The position numbers and the translations under genes were made by a program. 64,000 nucleotides of DNA from Ferruginibacter sp. GTDB taxonomy: Bacteria; Bacteroidota; Bacteroidia; Chitinophagales; Chitinophagaceae. Location of the stretch: the NCBI GenBank assembly GCA_028288705.1, contig JAQBNH010000009.1, forward strand, positions 56,005 through 120,004. Direction: 5' to 3'. This document shows, piece by piece, positions 35,443 to 44,948 of the stretch. Each line of letters opens with the position of its first letter. Within the stretch, counting starts at the first letter, position 1. The notes under the pieces were generated by a model. The model did not search any database, had not been told where the DNA came from, and saw nothing but the letters and a program-made list of their open reading frames with translations.

Positions 35443-36939
35443 TTAATTCAATGGCCGCCCGTTTTTGCCAATCGTAATTTGTTTCCCGTCTTTGATAACG
35501 ATCGCCTTTCCATATTCGAAATATTGCAGGATGCCATCGAATTCCGGTTCGATAACCATCTTACCCAGTCTGTTAATAAAGCCCAGCTTCCGGTTCACCA
35601 CTACCGCCGCGAGTCCATCGGAAAAAGGGCCTGTGCCATCATAAGTCAGCGGCACCACTTCTTTACCTGAAGGATCTATAAAGCCAAATTTCTGGTTAAG
35701 CACCACCTGCGCGAGGCCGTCGGAAAACAACCCCATGTTGTCATACTTCACAGGTGTAATTTCTTTTCCGAGGGTATCAATAAGACCAAATTTTCCGCCC
35801 GATGCAACGATCGCGCGGCCATTACTAAAAGGCATCACGCTGTCATATTTCAGGGGGATCAGTTCTTCGCCCCGCTGATTGATAAAGCCCGCTTTTTTCT
35901 TATAATAAACAATTCTTCTTCCGTCTTTTTCTTCGTCGATATGATCATATTTTGCAATAATGATCTGGTTGCCATTCAAGGTAAAACCGCGCCGCCGGGT
36001 GTCCTCAATAAAAGATCCCTGGGGAATCCTGTAGAACGCCACCTCCGGTTTTATGTCATATTTAAAAGGCAAAACTGTTTTATCCGACATATTGATGATG
36101 CCCCACTTCATGTCTTTTTTTGCGCGCAGTAAGTTGTTATCAATTCCATTGATCTCTTCATATTTTGCCGGAATGATCAGGCGTCCGTTTTCATCTACAA
36201 CGCCCCAATAGCCACCCTTCTGCACCACGAGAAAATTATTGTCCATGCCGTAATTAGGTACCACAGCGTCGTAAACAAAGTCTGTTAGCTCTTTTCCCTG
36301 CCTGTTTAAAACGGCATACTTACCGTTTTGTTTCGCGCCGTAAAGTTGCGCTGCCATATGTCCGAAATCAATGTCGTCATACTTCAGGTCGGTTATTGGC
36401 CTTCCATTCACATCGATAAAACCCGATTTGCTTCCCCGCTTTACGAGGGCCTGGTTGTTTGAAAATGTACCAATGTAATCGTAAATTAACGGAACAACCT
36501 CTTTACCCGAAAGATCAATAACACCCCATTTACCATTGAGTTTCACCGTTGCCCTGCCCTCAATAAAATTGTCGGCATTGTCATATTTAAATGGCACGAC
36601 TGTTCGGCCTGACCTGTCGAGATAACCATATTTTCCTGCCAGTGACGCATAGATGCGGCCTTCGCTAATCTTACGCGCAATCTTGTCGTAAATCGTGGGG
36701 ATCACCAGCTTGCCGGTAGAATCCACCATGCCGTATTTACCTTTATTGGCATCCACGCCACCAACTTTAGCGAGACCTTCCCAAAATATATCTGCGCTCC
36801 CAAACTGCGCTGGTATTACGATGCGATCTGAGGCATTTTTGTAGCCGAATTTATCACCGTCTCTATACCAGTTTAATTTTTGTGCCTGGCTATGGATGAT
36901 GAATAAGGAGAGGATGCTGATGCTGATTATTTTTTTCAT
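35443..36939 (-). CDS. Secreted WG-repeat protein A
   Basis: WG-repeat proteins are built of repeated modules of about 45-50 residues; most are of unknown function and exported. This 498-residue protein has a signal peptide (MKKIISISILSLFIIHSQAQ) and about ten modules across its whole length, each with a block such as GKYGYLDRSGRTVVPFKYDN, NGKWGVIDLSGKEVVPLIYD and NQKFGFIDPSGKEVVPLTYD. The last modules end near IEPEFDGILQYF. A second WG-repeat gene lies 30 bp upstream on the same strand, so the two are probably an operon from a duplication. Confidence 0.9.
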   Translation of the reverse strand: MKKIISISILSLFIIHSQAQKLNWYRDGDKFGYKNASDRIVIPAQFGSADIFWEGLAKVGGVDANKGKYGMVDSTGKLVIPTIYDKIARKISEGRIYASLAGKYGYLDRSGRTVVPFKYDNADNFIEGRATVKLNGKWGVIDLSGKEVVPLIYDYIGTFSNNQALVKRGSKSGFIDVNGRPITDLKYDDIDFGHMAAQLYGAKQNGKYAVLNRQGKELTDFVYDAVVPNYGMDNNFLVVQKGGYWGVVDENGRLIIPAKYEEINGIDNNLLRAKKDMKWGIINMSDKTVLPFKYDIKPEVAFYRIPQGSFIEDTRRRGFTLNGNQIIIAKYDHIDEEKDGRRIVYYKKKAGFINQRGEELIPLKYDSVMPFSNGRAIVASGGKFGLIDTLGKEITPVKYDNMGLFSDGLAQVVLNQKFGFIDPSGKEVVPLTYDGTGPFSDGLAAVVVNRKLGFINRLGKMVIEPEFDGILQYFEYGKAIVIKDGKQITIGKNGRPLN

Positions 36940-36969
36940 AGTATTTTATTGATGCAGCCTGGCCGCGCA

Positions 36970-38157
36970 TTACCTAATTTCTTTACCGGATTTGTCGATA
37001 TAAATTTCTTTACCATCACGCGACACGATCGCCTTTCCTTTATAAAAAGGTTCTACCACTTTATCAAATTGCGCAGCGATCATGAGGTTTCCTTTCTTAT
37101 CAATGAACCCAATTTTGTTGTTTACGCGTACCGCTGCAGCGCCATCTGAAAATGACAGGACGCCATCGAATTGGAGAGGGATCACTTCGCGTCCTGCCTC
37201 ATCCACAAATCCCCATTTACCCGCGCCTTGCACAGCGGCAAGCCCTTCGGTAAAAGCGGCAATAAGGCTGTATTTCAGGGGAACCAGTTCACGGCCTGTT
37301 GCATTTGTAAGGCCACATTTTCCGGCAATACAAACCTGGTAGTTTTCCGTACCATGAGAGGATATCCGGTCATATTTTACGGGAACCAAAACATTTCCAC
37401 GGCTGTCAATCACCCCTTTTTTTCCTGCAATGGCTACCCAGGTAACACCGCCGCCATATATCCCTACACTGTCATATTTGGGGCTGACGATTTCCCTTCC
37501 CAGGGTATCTGTGAATCCCCATTTATTTTGATAACGAACAGGCCAGATGAATTCTCCAGCCAGGGCGATATCATCATATTTCCATAAACGAAGGCTGCCG
37601 CCGTCGTAAGAAAAGGCTTTCCACCGGCCATTTTTAAAATAAGCCCCATTGGGTTGAATGTTGGTGAAAATTTTCAATGCATCCTTTTCAAATTCGACTG
37701 GTAGTACAAGCTGACCGGATGAATTCATTATTCCGTATTTGCCGTATTCTTCTACGAGTGCGAGGTCGTTGGAAAGAATTTCAACAGAATTATAATGCGG
37801 CGCTGCAATCTCCTTGCCTGAACGGTTCACCAGGCCATGGTAGCGGTCTACGCCCATGAATCCCTTCTCCGTATAAACGGGTACCAGGCCGTAGCCTTTT
37901 GCATTACCGACACCGGCATAAGTGAACCCCGTGAGTAAATTTCCCTGGTTGTCGATCACCGCCCAACCGGCTTTATTACTAACGCCGCCCAGGGATGTAA
38001 AGGAATAAGACGCATAATTATAAATGGGTTTTATAATGACGTTTCCGGCGGCATCTTTGAAACCGCATTTACCATTTTTTTCAAATCGGGTAAGTTCCTG
38101 CGCAGAAAGGAGCGCGGCATTGCATAGAAGCGCAGCGAGCAAGAGATATTGTTTCAT
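36970..38157 (-). CDS. Secreted WG-repeat protein B
   Basis: A shorter paralogue of protein A. The 395-residue product starts with a signal peptide (MKQYLLLAALLCNAALLSAQ) and carries about eight WG modules, for example GKCGFKDAAGNVIIKPIYNY, GKYGIMNSSGQLVLPVEFEK, GKWGFVDEAGREVIPLQFDG and NKIGFIDKKGNLMIAAQFDK. The ends of A and B match closely (GKAIV..DGK and a final KNGRP/KSGKEIR), which supports duplication and loss or gain of modules. It is the first gene of the pair and lies 377 bp from the divergent lipoprotein gene. Confidence 0.9.
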   Translation of the reverse strand: MKQYLLLAALLCNAALLSAQELTRFEKNGKCGFKDAAGNVIIKPIYNYASYSFTSLGGVSNKAGWAVIDNQGNLLTGFTYAGVGNAKGYGLVPVYTEKGFMGVDRYHGLVNRSGKEIAAPHYNSVEILSNDLALVEEYGKYGIMNSSGQLVLPVEFEKDALKIFTNIQPNGAYFKNGRWKAFSYDGGSLRLWKYDDIALAGEFIWPVRYQNKWGFTDTLGREIVSPKYDSVGIYGGGVTWVAIAGKKGVIDSRGNVLVPVKYDRISSHGTENYQVCIAGKCGLTNATGRELVPLKYSLIAAFTEGLAAVQGAGKWGFVDEAGREVIPLQFDGVLSFSDGAAAVRVNNKIGFIDKKGNLMIAAQFDKVVEPFYKGKAIVSRDGKEIYIDKSGKEIR

Positions 38158-38534
38158 GCTGTAGTTGGTTTAACAGGGTTGCGGTTACGGGTAAGTGTAA
38201 GCGCAAAAAAAGCGGAATAAAAATAATGGAAAATCGTTTTCGAACAAAAAAAAAGAAGGTTATTTTCCTGCTTCGGCTCGTTAACAGGTATTCCGCCGGA
38301 CCTTTCTATCACCTGCAGGGGATGCGGGTAAAGAGGAAAAGAATGGCTGATTCAGCGATGGCACGGCTTCGGCATAATGGTTTAACCGTTGTATCTTTTG
38401 CCATCAGGATCTGTTCTTTATTTTCAAATAGCAACAGCAACAGCAGGTGAACCTGAAAGACTGCTACGGCTATCTTCCCGTTTTGATTGCTGAGAGAAAT
38501 TGTGCAACTTAGTAGTAGCCAAAACTTACCATAT
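38158..38534. other. Divergent intergenic region, no gene seen
   Basis: About 377 bp between the WG-repeat pair (leftwards) and the CHU_C-like lipoprotein (rightwards). It contains a short CAACAG/AGCAAC triplet-type repeat at 38431-38445 and otherwise no feature I can name. The promoters for both sides must lie here, but I find no exact TAnnTTTG box in either direction. Confidence 0.5.
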
Positions 38535-39035
38535 ATGAAAAGGTTCACTGCCTTTATTTTTTTCGCATATGTTCTCCTCTCCGCATGTCGCAATCCTGTA
38601 GAAGTGCCTATCCCGCCCTTTTGCGACGCTCTCGTTACCGACACTACCGGCACCGGTGATCCCGGGCGCGTGTATATGCCGAATGCCTTTACACCTAACA
38701 ACGACGGACTGAACGATATCAGCCGGCCTTTCACAAAAAATATTGCCTCGATCGTTTTCACAATCTATGATTCCGGCGATGCTGTTATGTATACGACAAG
38801 TCAATTGAACCAGGGCTGGCAAACGACCATAGCGGCAAGTAGTTATGTGAAATATCATTACCGGATACAGGCGACCACAAACAACGGCCGGCATATCGGA
38901 CAATGCGGTGAGCTCTATAAATTATCCTGCTTCCCGGTAAACTATCCATTATCCGCTTTATTTTTTGAAGACCAGCTTTTGCCGAATGGCGGCTTCAGCG
39001 GGCCCACACATGAAACAATGGCAACCTGCCCTTAA
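38535..39035 (+). CDS. Stand-alone CHU_C-like (gliding-motility C-terminal domain) lipoprotein
   Basis: The CHU_C domain usually ends large adhesins exported by the type IX system. Here it makes up nearly the whole of a 166-residue lipoprotein: signal with lipobox (FAYVLLSAC), then the diagnostic PNAFTPNNDGLNDISRPF, FTIYDSGDAVMYTTSQ and a paired strand ending GGFSGPTHET. The usual last part of the domain is longer, so this could be a remnant or a compact new form. The protein would sit on a membrane, probably the outer one. It is followed after 21 bp by the CPBP gene. Confidence 0.8.
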   Translation: MKRFTAFIFFAYVLLSACRNPVEVPIPPFCDALVTDTTGTGDPGRVYMPNAFTPNNDGLNDISRPFTKNIASIVFTIYDSGDAVMYTTSQLNQGWQTTIAASSYVKYHYRIQATTNNGRHIGQCGELYKLSCFPVNYPLSALFFEDQLLPNGGFSGPTHETMATCP

Positions 39036-39056
39036 CAGTAATCAATCCATGCTTCT

Positions 39057-39806
39057 ATGGCCGGTATCTTCGTGCAATTCGTTATTTCCTGGTTAGTCAT
39101 CTGGTTGTATAACAAAGGTAGTTTGTCCGTGCTCGGACTTAAACCCGATTCCCGGCGAACCCTCGATTTTTTTATCCATTTTTTTCTCACGGCTGTCTGC
39201 TGTGCTTCAGGGGTATTGGCTAAAAAAATTATCGCCGGTCAGCCATGGCAGGTGAATCCGGCATTTGATGGTGCCCTGCTATGGAACGGCATCTGGTGGA
39301 ATATAAAATCAGTACTCTTTGAAGAACTGGTCTTCCGCGGCGTTATGTTGTATATCCTGTTAAAAAAGCTTGGTGCGAAAAAAGCCATCATCATTTCTGC
39401 CATCGCCTTTGGCATCTATCATTGGTTTTCGCTGGGCGCCTTCGGTAACCCCATGCAAATGATCATTGTTTTCCTGTCAACAGGTGCGATGGGTTTTGTG
39501 CTGGCATATGCTTATTCGAAAACAGGATCGTTGTTCATCCCGATCGGCATCCACCTGGGCTGGAATTTCACACAAATATTTATTTTTTCCCAGGGCCCGA
39601 TTGGCAACGGGCTATTCATTCAATCGCCGGTATGGCCTTTCCGCACTGATTCGATAATCCTTTTCCTGATCGTCACGTTTCTTACGACGCTGGCCGCGCT
39701 GTTGCTCAATTATTTGCTGGTTAAGCGAAGGACTGCTAACCGCAAGGAAGCCATTCTGCCTGATAAATCAGGCCAAAATCAGCTATCCCGACAAATATCT
39801 ACATGA
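39057..39806 (+). CDS. CPBP-family intramembrane glutamic protease
   Basis: CPBP (Rce1/Abi-like) proteins are inner-membrane proteases that cleave or process peptides and lipoprotein-like substrates. The 249-residue protein has about seven hydrophobic helices and the family motifs in order: EE89-90 with Arg94 in LFEELVFRGVM, His122 in IYHWFSLGAF, and His166/Asn170 in IGIHLGWNFTQ. These are the catalytic residues of Rce1-type enzymes. The start at 39057 leaves 21 bp to the lipoprotein gene before it, but no functional link is evident. Confidence 0.9.
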   Translation: MAGIFVQFVISWLVIWLYNKGSLSVLGLKPDSRRTLDFFIHFFLTAVCCASGVLAKKIIAGQPWQVNPAFDGALLWNGIWWNIKSVLFEELVFRGVMLYILLKKLGAKKAIIISAIAFGIYHWFSLGAFGNPMQMIIVFLSTGAMGFVLAYAYSKTGSLFIPIGIHLGWNFTQIFIFSQGPIGNGLFIQSPVWPFRTDSIILFLIVTFLTTLAALLLNYLLVKRRTANRKEAILPDKSGQNQLSRQIST

Positions 39807-39870
39807 AAATTGTGGCAGAATCCCTACATTCAATTTCCCTAATAACACTGAACTGTTCGAGCAACTAACC

Positions 39871-40899
39871 ATGCATACACTTACCCATACGGAAGCAGAC
39901 GCGCTTTCCTTTTTTCATATGACGCCCGACCTTGTGTGCATTGCCAGCAAGGAAGGCTATTTTAAAAAAGTAAATAAATCCGTACTGGAGAAACTGGAAT
40001 ATTCGGAAACAGAATTATTCAGTCGCCCGATAAAAGATTTCCAGCATCCTGATGATCAGCCGCCTACTGCCCAAACAAGAGCCGAACTGCTGGAAGGAAA
40101 ACACCTTGTCAATTTTCAGAACCGGTATATCAGCAAATCAGGAAAGGTCATCTGGCTGGAATGGACCTCCATTTACGTCCCGGATAAAGAGATCGTATTC
40201 GCCATTGCAAAAGACATTACGTCACGCAAGCTGATCGACCTGGAGACAGAACAGAAATACCTGAAATTTAAAAACCTCGCCACTCATTTCAAAACCAAGA
40301 TCGAAAAAGACCGCAAATATTTTGCTGTAGAATTACACGAAGAACTGGCACAGCTTGCCGCCGTGATCAAGCAGGATATGGACTGGCTGGGCAGCAACAC
40401 GCCTGAATTGAACGGCTTCGCAAAAGAGCGCGTAACCCATGCCGTTACCGTGTCTGGAATGATGATCACGACTATCCGCAGGATCGCCTTTTCTGTGAGC
40501 CCGAATATCCTCTCAGACCTGGGGCTCAACGAAACCCTGGTTTGGATGTGTGATGAATTTTCTGCCATCAACCATATCCCCTGCGAATTTGAAGCGGCAT
40601 ATGATGAACAGCGGGTATCTCCGGAAATCAGGATGGATTTTTTCCGTATCTGCCAGGAAGCCATGAATAACATTATTCGTCATGCCGCAGCAAAGCGCGT
40701 GAATGTCTGCATTCGCGAAGACAACTCATTTGTTTACCTCGTCATCAGCGATGATGGAAAAGGATTTGATGTTTTATCCACGCCCGCGGGCTCAGGGATC
40801 ACGGGTATGCAGGAGTTAGCCAGTTCAGTAAATGGCGTGTTGGAGATTCACAGTATTCCCGGGGAAGGAACGATCGTTTCCGCGAAGGTTCCTTTATGA
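39871..40899 (+). CDS. PAS-domain sensor histidine kinase, cytoplasmic
   Basis: The 342-residue protein has no membrane helix. It contains a PAS domain (about 10-120; DLVCIASKEGYFKKVNKSVLEKLEYSE) that may bind a small ligand or sense redox, then a HisKA_3-type phosphoacceptor helix with His156 in KYFAVELHEELAQLAAVIK, and an ATPase domain (N box AMNNIIRHAAAKRV, G box DDGKGFDVLSTPAGSGI). HisKA_3 kinases normally pair with NarL-type regulators, but none lies next to it. A membrane kinase and a receiver protein follow downstream on the same strand. Confidence 0.9.
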   Translation: MHTLTHTEADALSFFHMTPDLVCIASKEGYFKKVNKSVLEKLEYSETELFSRPIKDFQHPDDQPPTAQTRAELLEGKHLVNFQNRYISKSGKVIWLEWTSIYVPDKEIVFAIAKDITSRKLIDLETEQKYLKFKNLATHFKTKIEKDRKYFAVELHEELAQLAAVIKQDMDWLGSNTPELNGFAKERVTHAVTVSGMMITTIRRIAFSVSPNILSDLGLNETLVWMCDEFSAINHIPCEFEAAYDEQRVSPEIRMDFFRICQEAMNNIIRHAAAKRVNVCIREDNSFVYLVISDDGKGFDVLSTPAGSGITGMQELASSVNGVLEIHSIPGEGTIVSAKVPL

Positions 40900-41102
40900 T
40901 GCGACGCTATTCTCCTGCAAAAGAAACGGCGGTCGGCTAACCTCGTTTGTAATAAGAATGAAGGGCAGTACCAGCAGAAAGCCTGGCCATTCAACGTATA
41001 TTATTTTTTACTAAAGCCTCCCCTGCTCGAAAAAACCAGTTCCTCAATTTGCTTTATCTTGCCGTTCGTGGCCAGGCGATGCCGCAACGAAACAGGACAA
41101 TC

Positions 41103-42575
41103 ATGAAAATATCCCGCCTCATTTTTATCAGTATAGCCTTTATCCTTGTTCTTTTTTCCATCACCACGCTGATCAACTTCAACCAATCCCGAAAAGTACG
41201 CGAGAACGCAAATTTCTTCTCTATTTCTTCGGGATTTATTCGCCAGACGAATCAATTGCAACGAAATATCCTGGACATGGAAAGAAGCCTGCGGGGCTTC
41301 CTTATTACAGGAGAGAAATACCTGCTGCAGACTTACGACTCCGGCAAGGTGGAAAACAACAGAATTTTTTTGGAGCTGTCTTCTTTTTCGCCGGACAATA
41401 CCAGTCAGCAATTATTACTCAACCAGATCAGCAACAGTTACGAAGCATGGAAGCAACAGATTGCAGAGCCGTTGAAGGCGGCGAAATTATCAGCCCGCGG
41501 CCCCGCAGCTAATGTTCAAACTTTTGAAAAGATCTACCTCACGGAACAACTTAGCCGCAGGGAAGACAGCCTGAATACAATGATGCAGCAATATTTCAGT
41601 AAACTGAGAAACGCCGAGTATGCTAACCGGGAAGTCAATCGTGATGTTCTGGAAACTTCTGAATCCCAGACGAAATTTATCTCCTTTGCGCTGACCGCGC
41701 TGTCTATCATCACCGGCTGTGTGATCGCCTGGCTTCTCGCAAGGCATATTTCCCGCAGGATTGCTACGATGGTGCATTTAGCAGATGGTATTGCGGGTGG
41801 AGATTACCACCTGAAACTTCTTGATAAGAGCGATGATGAATTAAGTAAGCTCTCGCAATCGCTGAATGACATGGCGCAGACACTTTTGGAAAATATCCTC
41901 CTGCTGCAAAGAAAGAACGCCGAGCTCGACCAGTTTGCTCATATCGTCTCGCATGACATCAAAGCGCCTTTAAGGGGCATCGATAACGTGGTAGGCTGGA
42001 TCGAAGAAGACTATGGCGATGATGTTCCGGTAAAAGTAAAAGAGTATTTAGGGTTGATCAAAGGAAGGATCATAAGGCTTGAAAATATGATCCGCGGGAT
42101 CCTGAGTTATGCGCGTATTGGTAAGGAGCAAAACGAAAAAGAGCAGGTGAATGTGCTTGCCCTCGTACAGGATATCCGGGAAAGTCTTCCGGCACACGAG
42201 GGAGTTGAAGTCTCGATTGCGCCGGATCTCCCGCAATTGTTTACCGACAAAATTCCTTTAACGCAAGTCTTCACCAACCTCCTGAGTAATGCATTGAAGT
42301 ATCACGATAAATCACCAGGATGGGTTCGGGTGTACTGCGTAGATTTTAAAGACCACGTAACATTCTTTGTAGAAGATAACGGGCCAGGAATTGCAGCCTC
42401 CCACCAGGAAAAGATCTTTATCATCTTTCAAACATTGCTCGAACGTGATAGCTTTGAAAGCACGGGTGTCGGGCTCGCGATCGTTAAAAAGATCATGATG
42501 GACCGAAAAGAAAAAATTATTCTTCAATCAGAACCGGGTAAAGGAGCAACATTTTCTTTTACCTGGCGTAAATAA
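41103..42575 (+). CDS. CHASE3/HAMP sensor histidine kinase
   Basis: An inner-membrane phytochrome-type kinase. From the ATG at 41103 it is 490 residues: TM1 about 5-24, an extracytoplasmic CHASE3-like sensor (about 25-190; MERSLRGFLITGEKYLL is its signature), TM2 about 194-214, a HAMP domain (about 212-262), and a kinase core with His284 in FAHIVSHDIKAPLRGI and ATPase motifs NLLSNALKYHDKSP, VEDNGPGIAAS and GVGLAIVKKIM. The receiver gene starts 6 bp after its stop, so the pair is one unit. Start moved from an upstream frame because MKISRLIFISIAF is the membrane start. Confidence 0.92.
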   Translation: MKISRLIFISIAFILVLFSITTLINFNQSRKVRENANFFSISSGFIRQTNQLQRNILDMERSLRGFLITGEKYLLQTYDSGKVENNRIFLELSSFSPDNTSQQLLLNQISNSYEAWKQQIAEPLKAAKLSARGPAANVQTFEKIYLTEQLSRREDSLNTMMQQYFSKLRNAEYANREVNRDVLETSESQTKFISFALTALSIITGCVIAWLLARHISRRIATMVHLADGIAGGDYHLKLLDKSDDELSKLSQSLNDMAQTLLENILLLQRKNAELDQFAHIVSHDIKAPLRGIDNVVGWIEEDYGDDVPVKVKEYLGLIKGRIIRLENMIRGILSYARIGKEQNEKEQVNVLALVQDIRESLPAHEGVEVSIAPDLPQLFTDKIPLTQVFTNLLSNALKYHDKSPGWVRVYCVDFKDHVTFFVEDNGPGIAASHQEKIFIIFQTLLERDSFESTGVGLAIVKKIMMDRKEKIILQSEPGKGATFSFTWRK

Positions 42576-42581
42576 TTTGCC

Positions 42582-42992
42582 ATGAAAGTTATAAATATTT
42601 TACTTGTAGATGATGACCACCTGGACGCGCTGGATATTGCGCGTAGCCTCGACAAAATGCAGATTATCTATAAAATGAATATTGCCCGCAACGGTGAAGA
42701 AGCGATCAGGTTGCTGGAAGAAAACGATGAGAGCGGTACGCCCTATCCGGATCTGTTGCTGATAGATTTAAATATGCCCCGCATGAACGGCCTTGAACTT
42801 TTACAGGTGTTGCGTAATTCGGTAAAATGGCAACAGCTGAAATGTTTTGTTATCACGACTTCTGAAGAATGGGAAGATAAAAAAGCTGCGCGCGACCTGG
42901 GCATTTCCGGTTATATCGTGAAGCCGCTTAAACTTAATAATCCTTCATCGATCGACGCATTTAACCTGATGATCGACCTGATGAATATGTAG
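42582..42992 (+). CDS. Single-domain response regulator (Rcp1-like)
   Basis: A lone receiver of 136 residues with no DNA-binding domain. The acidic pocket is LLVDDDHLD, phosphoacceptor Asp62 is in LLLIDLNMPRMNG, and Lys114 in GYIVKPLKL. Such single-domain receivers with an inserted loop (SGTPYPD) are typical partners of phytochrome-type kinases, often acting in a phosphorelay. Co-transcribed with the kinase 6 bp upstream. The output is unknown. Confidence 0.92.
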   Translation: MKVINILLVDDDHLDALDIARSLDKMQIIYKMNIARNGEEAIRLLEENDESGTPYPDLLLIDLNMPRMNGLELLQVLRNSVKWQQLKCFVITTSEEWEDKKAARDLGISGYIVKPLKLNNPSSIDAFNLMIDLMNM

Positions 42993-43072
42993 CATTTCAA
43001 CCGAGCTCAAGCATATCGCCTCCGACGCCTCACCGTTCGTCTATTTTTCAATAGCTGAAAAAGCGAATGACT

Positions 43073-43080
43073 TATCTTTG
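43073..43080 (+). promoter_or_regulatory. Putative -7 promoter box for the beta-helix protein
   Basis: TATCTTTG matches TAnnTTTG, 74 bp before the ATG at 43155. An AT-rich stretch about 25 bp upstream (around 43045) may serve as a weak -33 region. Confidence 0.5.
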
Positions 43081-43154
43081 CCCCTCCCTGGAAACTCATC
43101 CACCGCCATTGGCCGGCGGCTCTGCAAATAATTACATCACGCAAAAAACGCTCA

Positions 43155-44930
43155 ATGATGAAACGTTTACTTTTCTTGATCGCTGTAGTCATTACAGGAT
43201 TACAAGCATCTGCCAATTACACGACTCCCGGCACCGGGCAGCACTGGAATCTTGACGACCTGGTCCTGAATTCCGCCGGCGATCTCACCTATAACGGGAC
43301 GAACTATGTAGTGAACGATACGATCACGATCAGTGCCGGCGACACCTTATACATTAACCAGGATATTACCGCAAAATTTCTCACGAGCGGTTACCTGTTT
43401 ATCAAAGGCGTATTGCTTGTTGATCCGCCAACAGGCGCTTTATTCACAACGCAAACGGTGCCACAGGCTTATCCCGGTGTAAGAATTGAAGTAATGCCCG
43501 GTTCAGTGATCCGTAAATTAACTTTCGAATACGGACAGAGTTTCGTGATCGCAGACTGTAGTCCGCGATTTGACAGTTGCACCTTTCAATATAACGGCCA
43601 GGGAGCCACGACTTCCACAGCGTCGATCAATTTGTTTCGGTCCAACCCGGTAATTACGAATTGTAAATTTCTTAATAATTTCCGTGGTGCCATCTCAGGT
43701 GGAGCAAATATTTCAAATGCTCCCCAGGTATACAATTGTCTGTTCATGGGAAACAATACGTTGAATGGAAATGTTCCGCAGATCAACCTGGGCGGAACGG
43801 GAGCGGATACTTGCCGCATCATCAACAACCAGTTTTTACGTGCGTCTACAAATTCCGGCGCCATAGGGTTTCTGCCACTCGGGCCGGATGTCCGCACCGT
43901 GATCACCGGCAATCTTATTCGCAACAACCGGTACGGCATTACTTTAAATGGTGGGGCAAATATTAATTCCCTGATCAGCTATAATATTATCGACAGTAAT
44001 AATACGCAGGGCAATCCAAACCTTGGTGGAAGCGGTATCGCATTCTCTGGTGGCGCTGCCGGTAGTAGCCAGAATTCAATCGTTACCGGAAACGTTTTTA
44101 CGGCAAATCTCTGGGGCATAACCATCCAGGGAAGAAGTAAACCAAACCTCGGCAATATCAACAACGCCGATACATCTGATAACGGTAAAAATAAATTCAT
44201 CAACAACACCAATGCAAACACACCGTTCATCGACCTGTTCAACAATTCTGTTGACCCGATATCGGCACAAAATAATTACTGGGGTGAAGACAACATGACG
44301 CCCGCGCAGGTGGAAGCTAAAATATATCATACGCCGGATGATCCGACACGCGGCCTGGTAGACTTTTCGTCTTATCTTTTGCTCCCGGTAAAACTTATCA
44401 GTTTCAATGCCAGCCGCAGCCCGTCTGCCATTACCCTCAACTGGAAAACCGCTGATGAGAATAACAGCAGCCGTTTTGAAATAGAACGTTCTGTTGACGG
44501 AAATACTTTTACTAAGGCTGGCTCGGTGAATGCGTTGGGCAATAATGGCGTGAACAACAGTTACAGTTTTGCAGACAATCAATCCGTAACAGCACCGGTT
44601 ACTTACTATCGCTTAAAGATCATCGACAAAGATGGCCGCTTTAATTATTCCTGGATCGTGGCGGTTAAAGCCATGGCTGCGACCGGACTTTCCGTAGATC
44701 GTATCTATCGCGATGGCGATCAGCAACTGGCCCAAATCAGCAGTGACAAAGCGCGCGAAATCAGCATTCGTTATATTGATACCGATGGCAAAATATTATC
44801 ACAGTCAAAATTGTTCATTCCTGCAGGCAGCAACGTAGTTGTTCTTCCAGCCGTGAAAAAAACAGGCGGTAATTATTATGTACAATTCATTGGCGAAAAC
44901 TTTAAACAGACCGCCTTGCTGAATAAATAA
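43155..44930 (+). CDS. Secreted right-handed beta-helix protein with C-terminal sorting-like domain
   Basis: The 591-residue protein has a signal peptide (MMKRLLFLIAVVITGLQASA), then many short turns of parallel beta-helix type (about 60-400; Asn-rich runs such as NPVITNCKFLNNFRGAISGG and NSIVTGNVFTANLWGITI), as in NosD or pectate-lyase-like surface proteins. A fibronectin-like region follows (about 410-490; LPVKLISFNASRSPSAITLNW and SVNSR-type ERSVDGNTFTKAGSVN), and the end resembles a type IX secretion sorting domain (GNYYVQFIGENFKQTALLNK). No catalytic motif is clear. It is probably surface-anchored or released. Confidence 0.86.
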   Translation: MMKRLLFLIAVVITGLQASANYTTPGTGQHWNLDDLVLNSAGDLTYNGTNYVVNDTITISAGDTLYINQDITAKFLTSGYLFIKGVLLVDPPTGALFTTQTVPQAYPGVRIEVMPGSVIRKLTFEYGQSFVIADCSPRFDSCTFQYNGQGATTSTASINLFRSNPVITNCKFLNNFRGAISGGANISNAPQVYNCLFMGNNTLNGNVPQINLGGTGADTCRIINNQFLRASTNSGAIGFLPLGPDVRTVITGNLIRNNRYGITLNGGANINSLISYNIIDSNNTQGNPNLGGSGIAFSGGAAGSSQNSIVTGNVFTANLWGITIQGRSKPNLGNINNADTSDNGKNKFINNTNANTPFIDLFNNSVDPISAQNNYWGEDNMTPAQVEAKIYHTPDDPTRGLVDFSSYLLLPVKLISFNASRSPSAITLNWKTADENNSSRFEIERSVDGNTFTKAGSVNALGNNGVNNSYSFADNQSVTAPVTYYRLKIIDKDGRFNYSWIVAVKAMAATGLSVDRIYRDGDQQLAQISSDKAREISIRYIDTDGKILSQSKLFIPAGSNVVVLPAVKKTGGNYYVQFIGENFKQTALLNK

Positions 44931-44948
44931 TGTATAAAAAATAAATCC

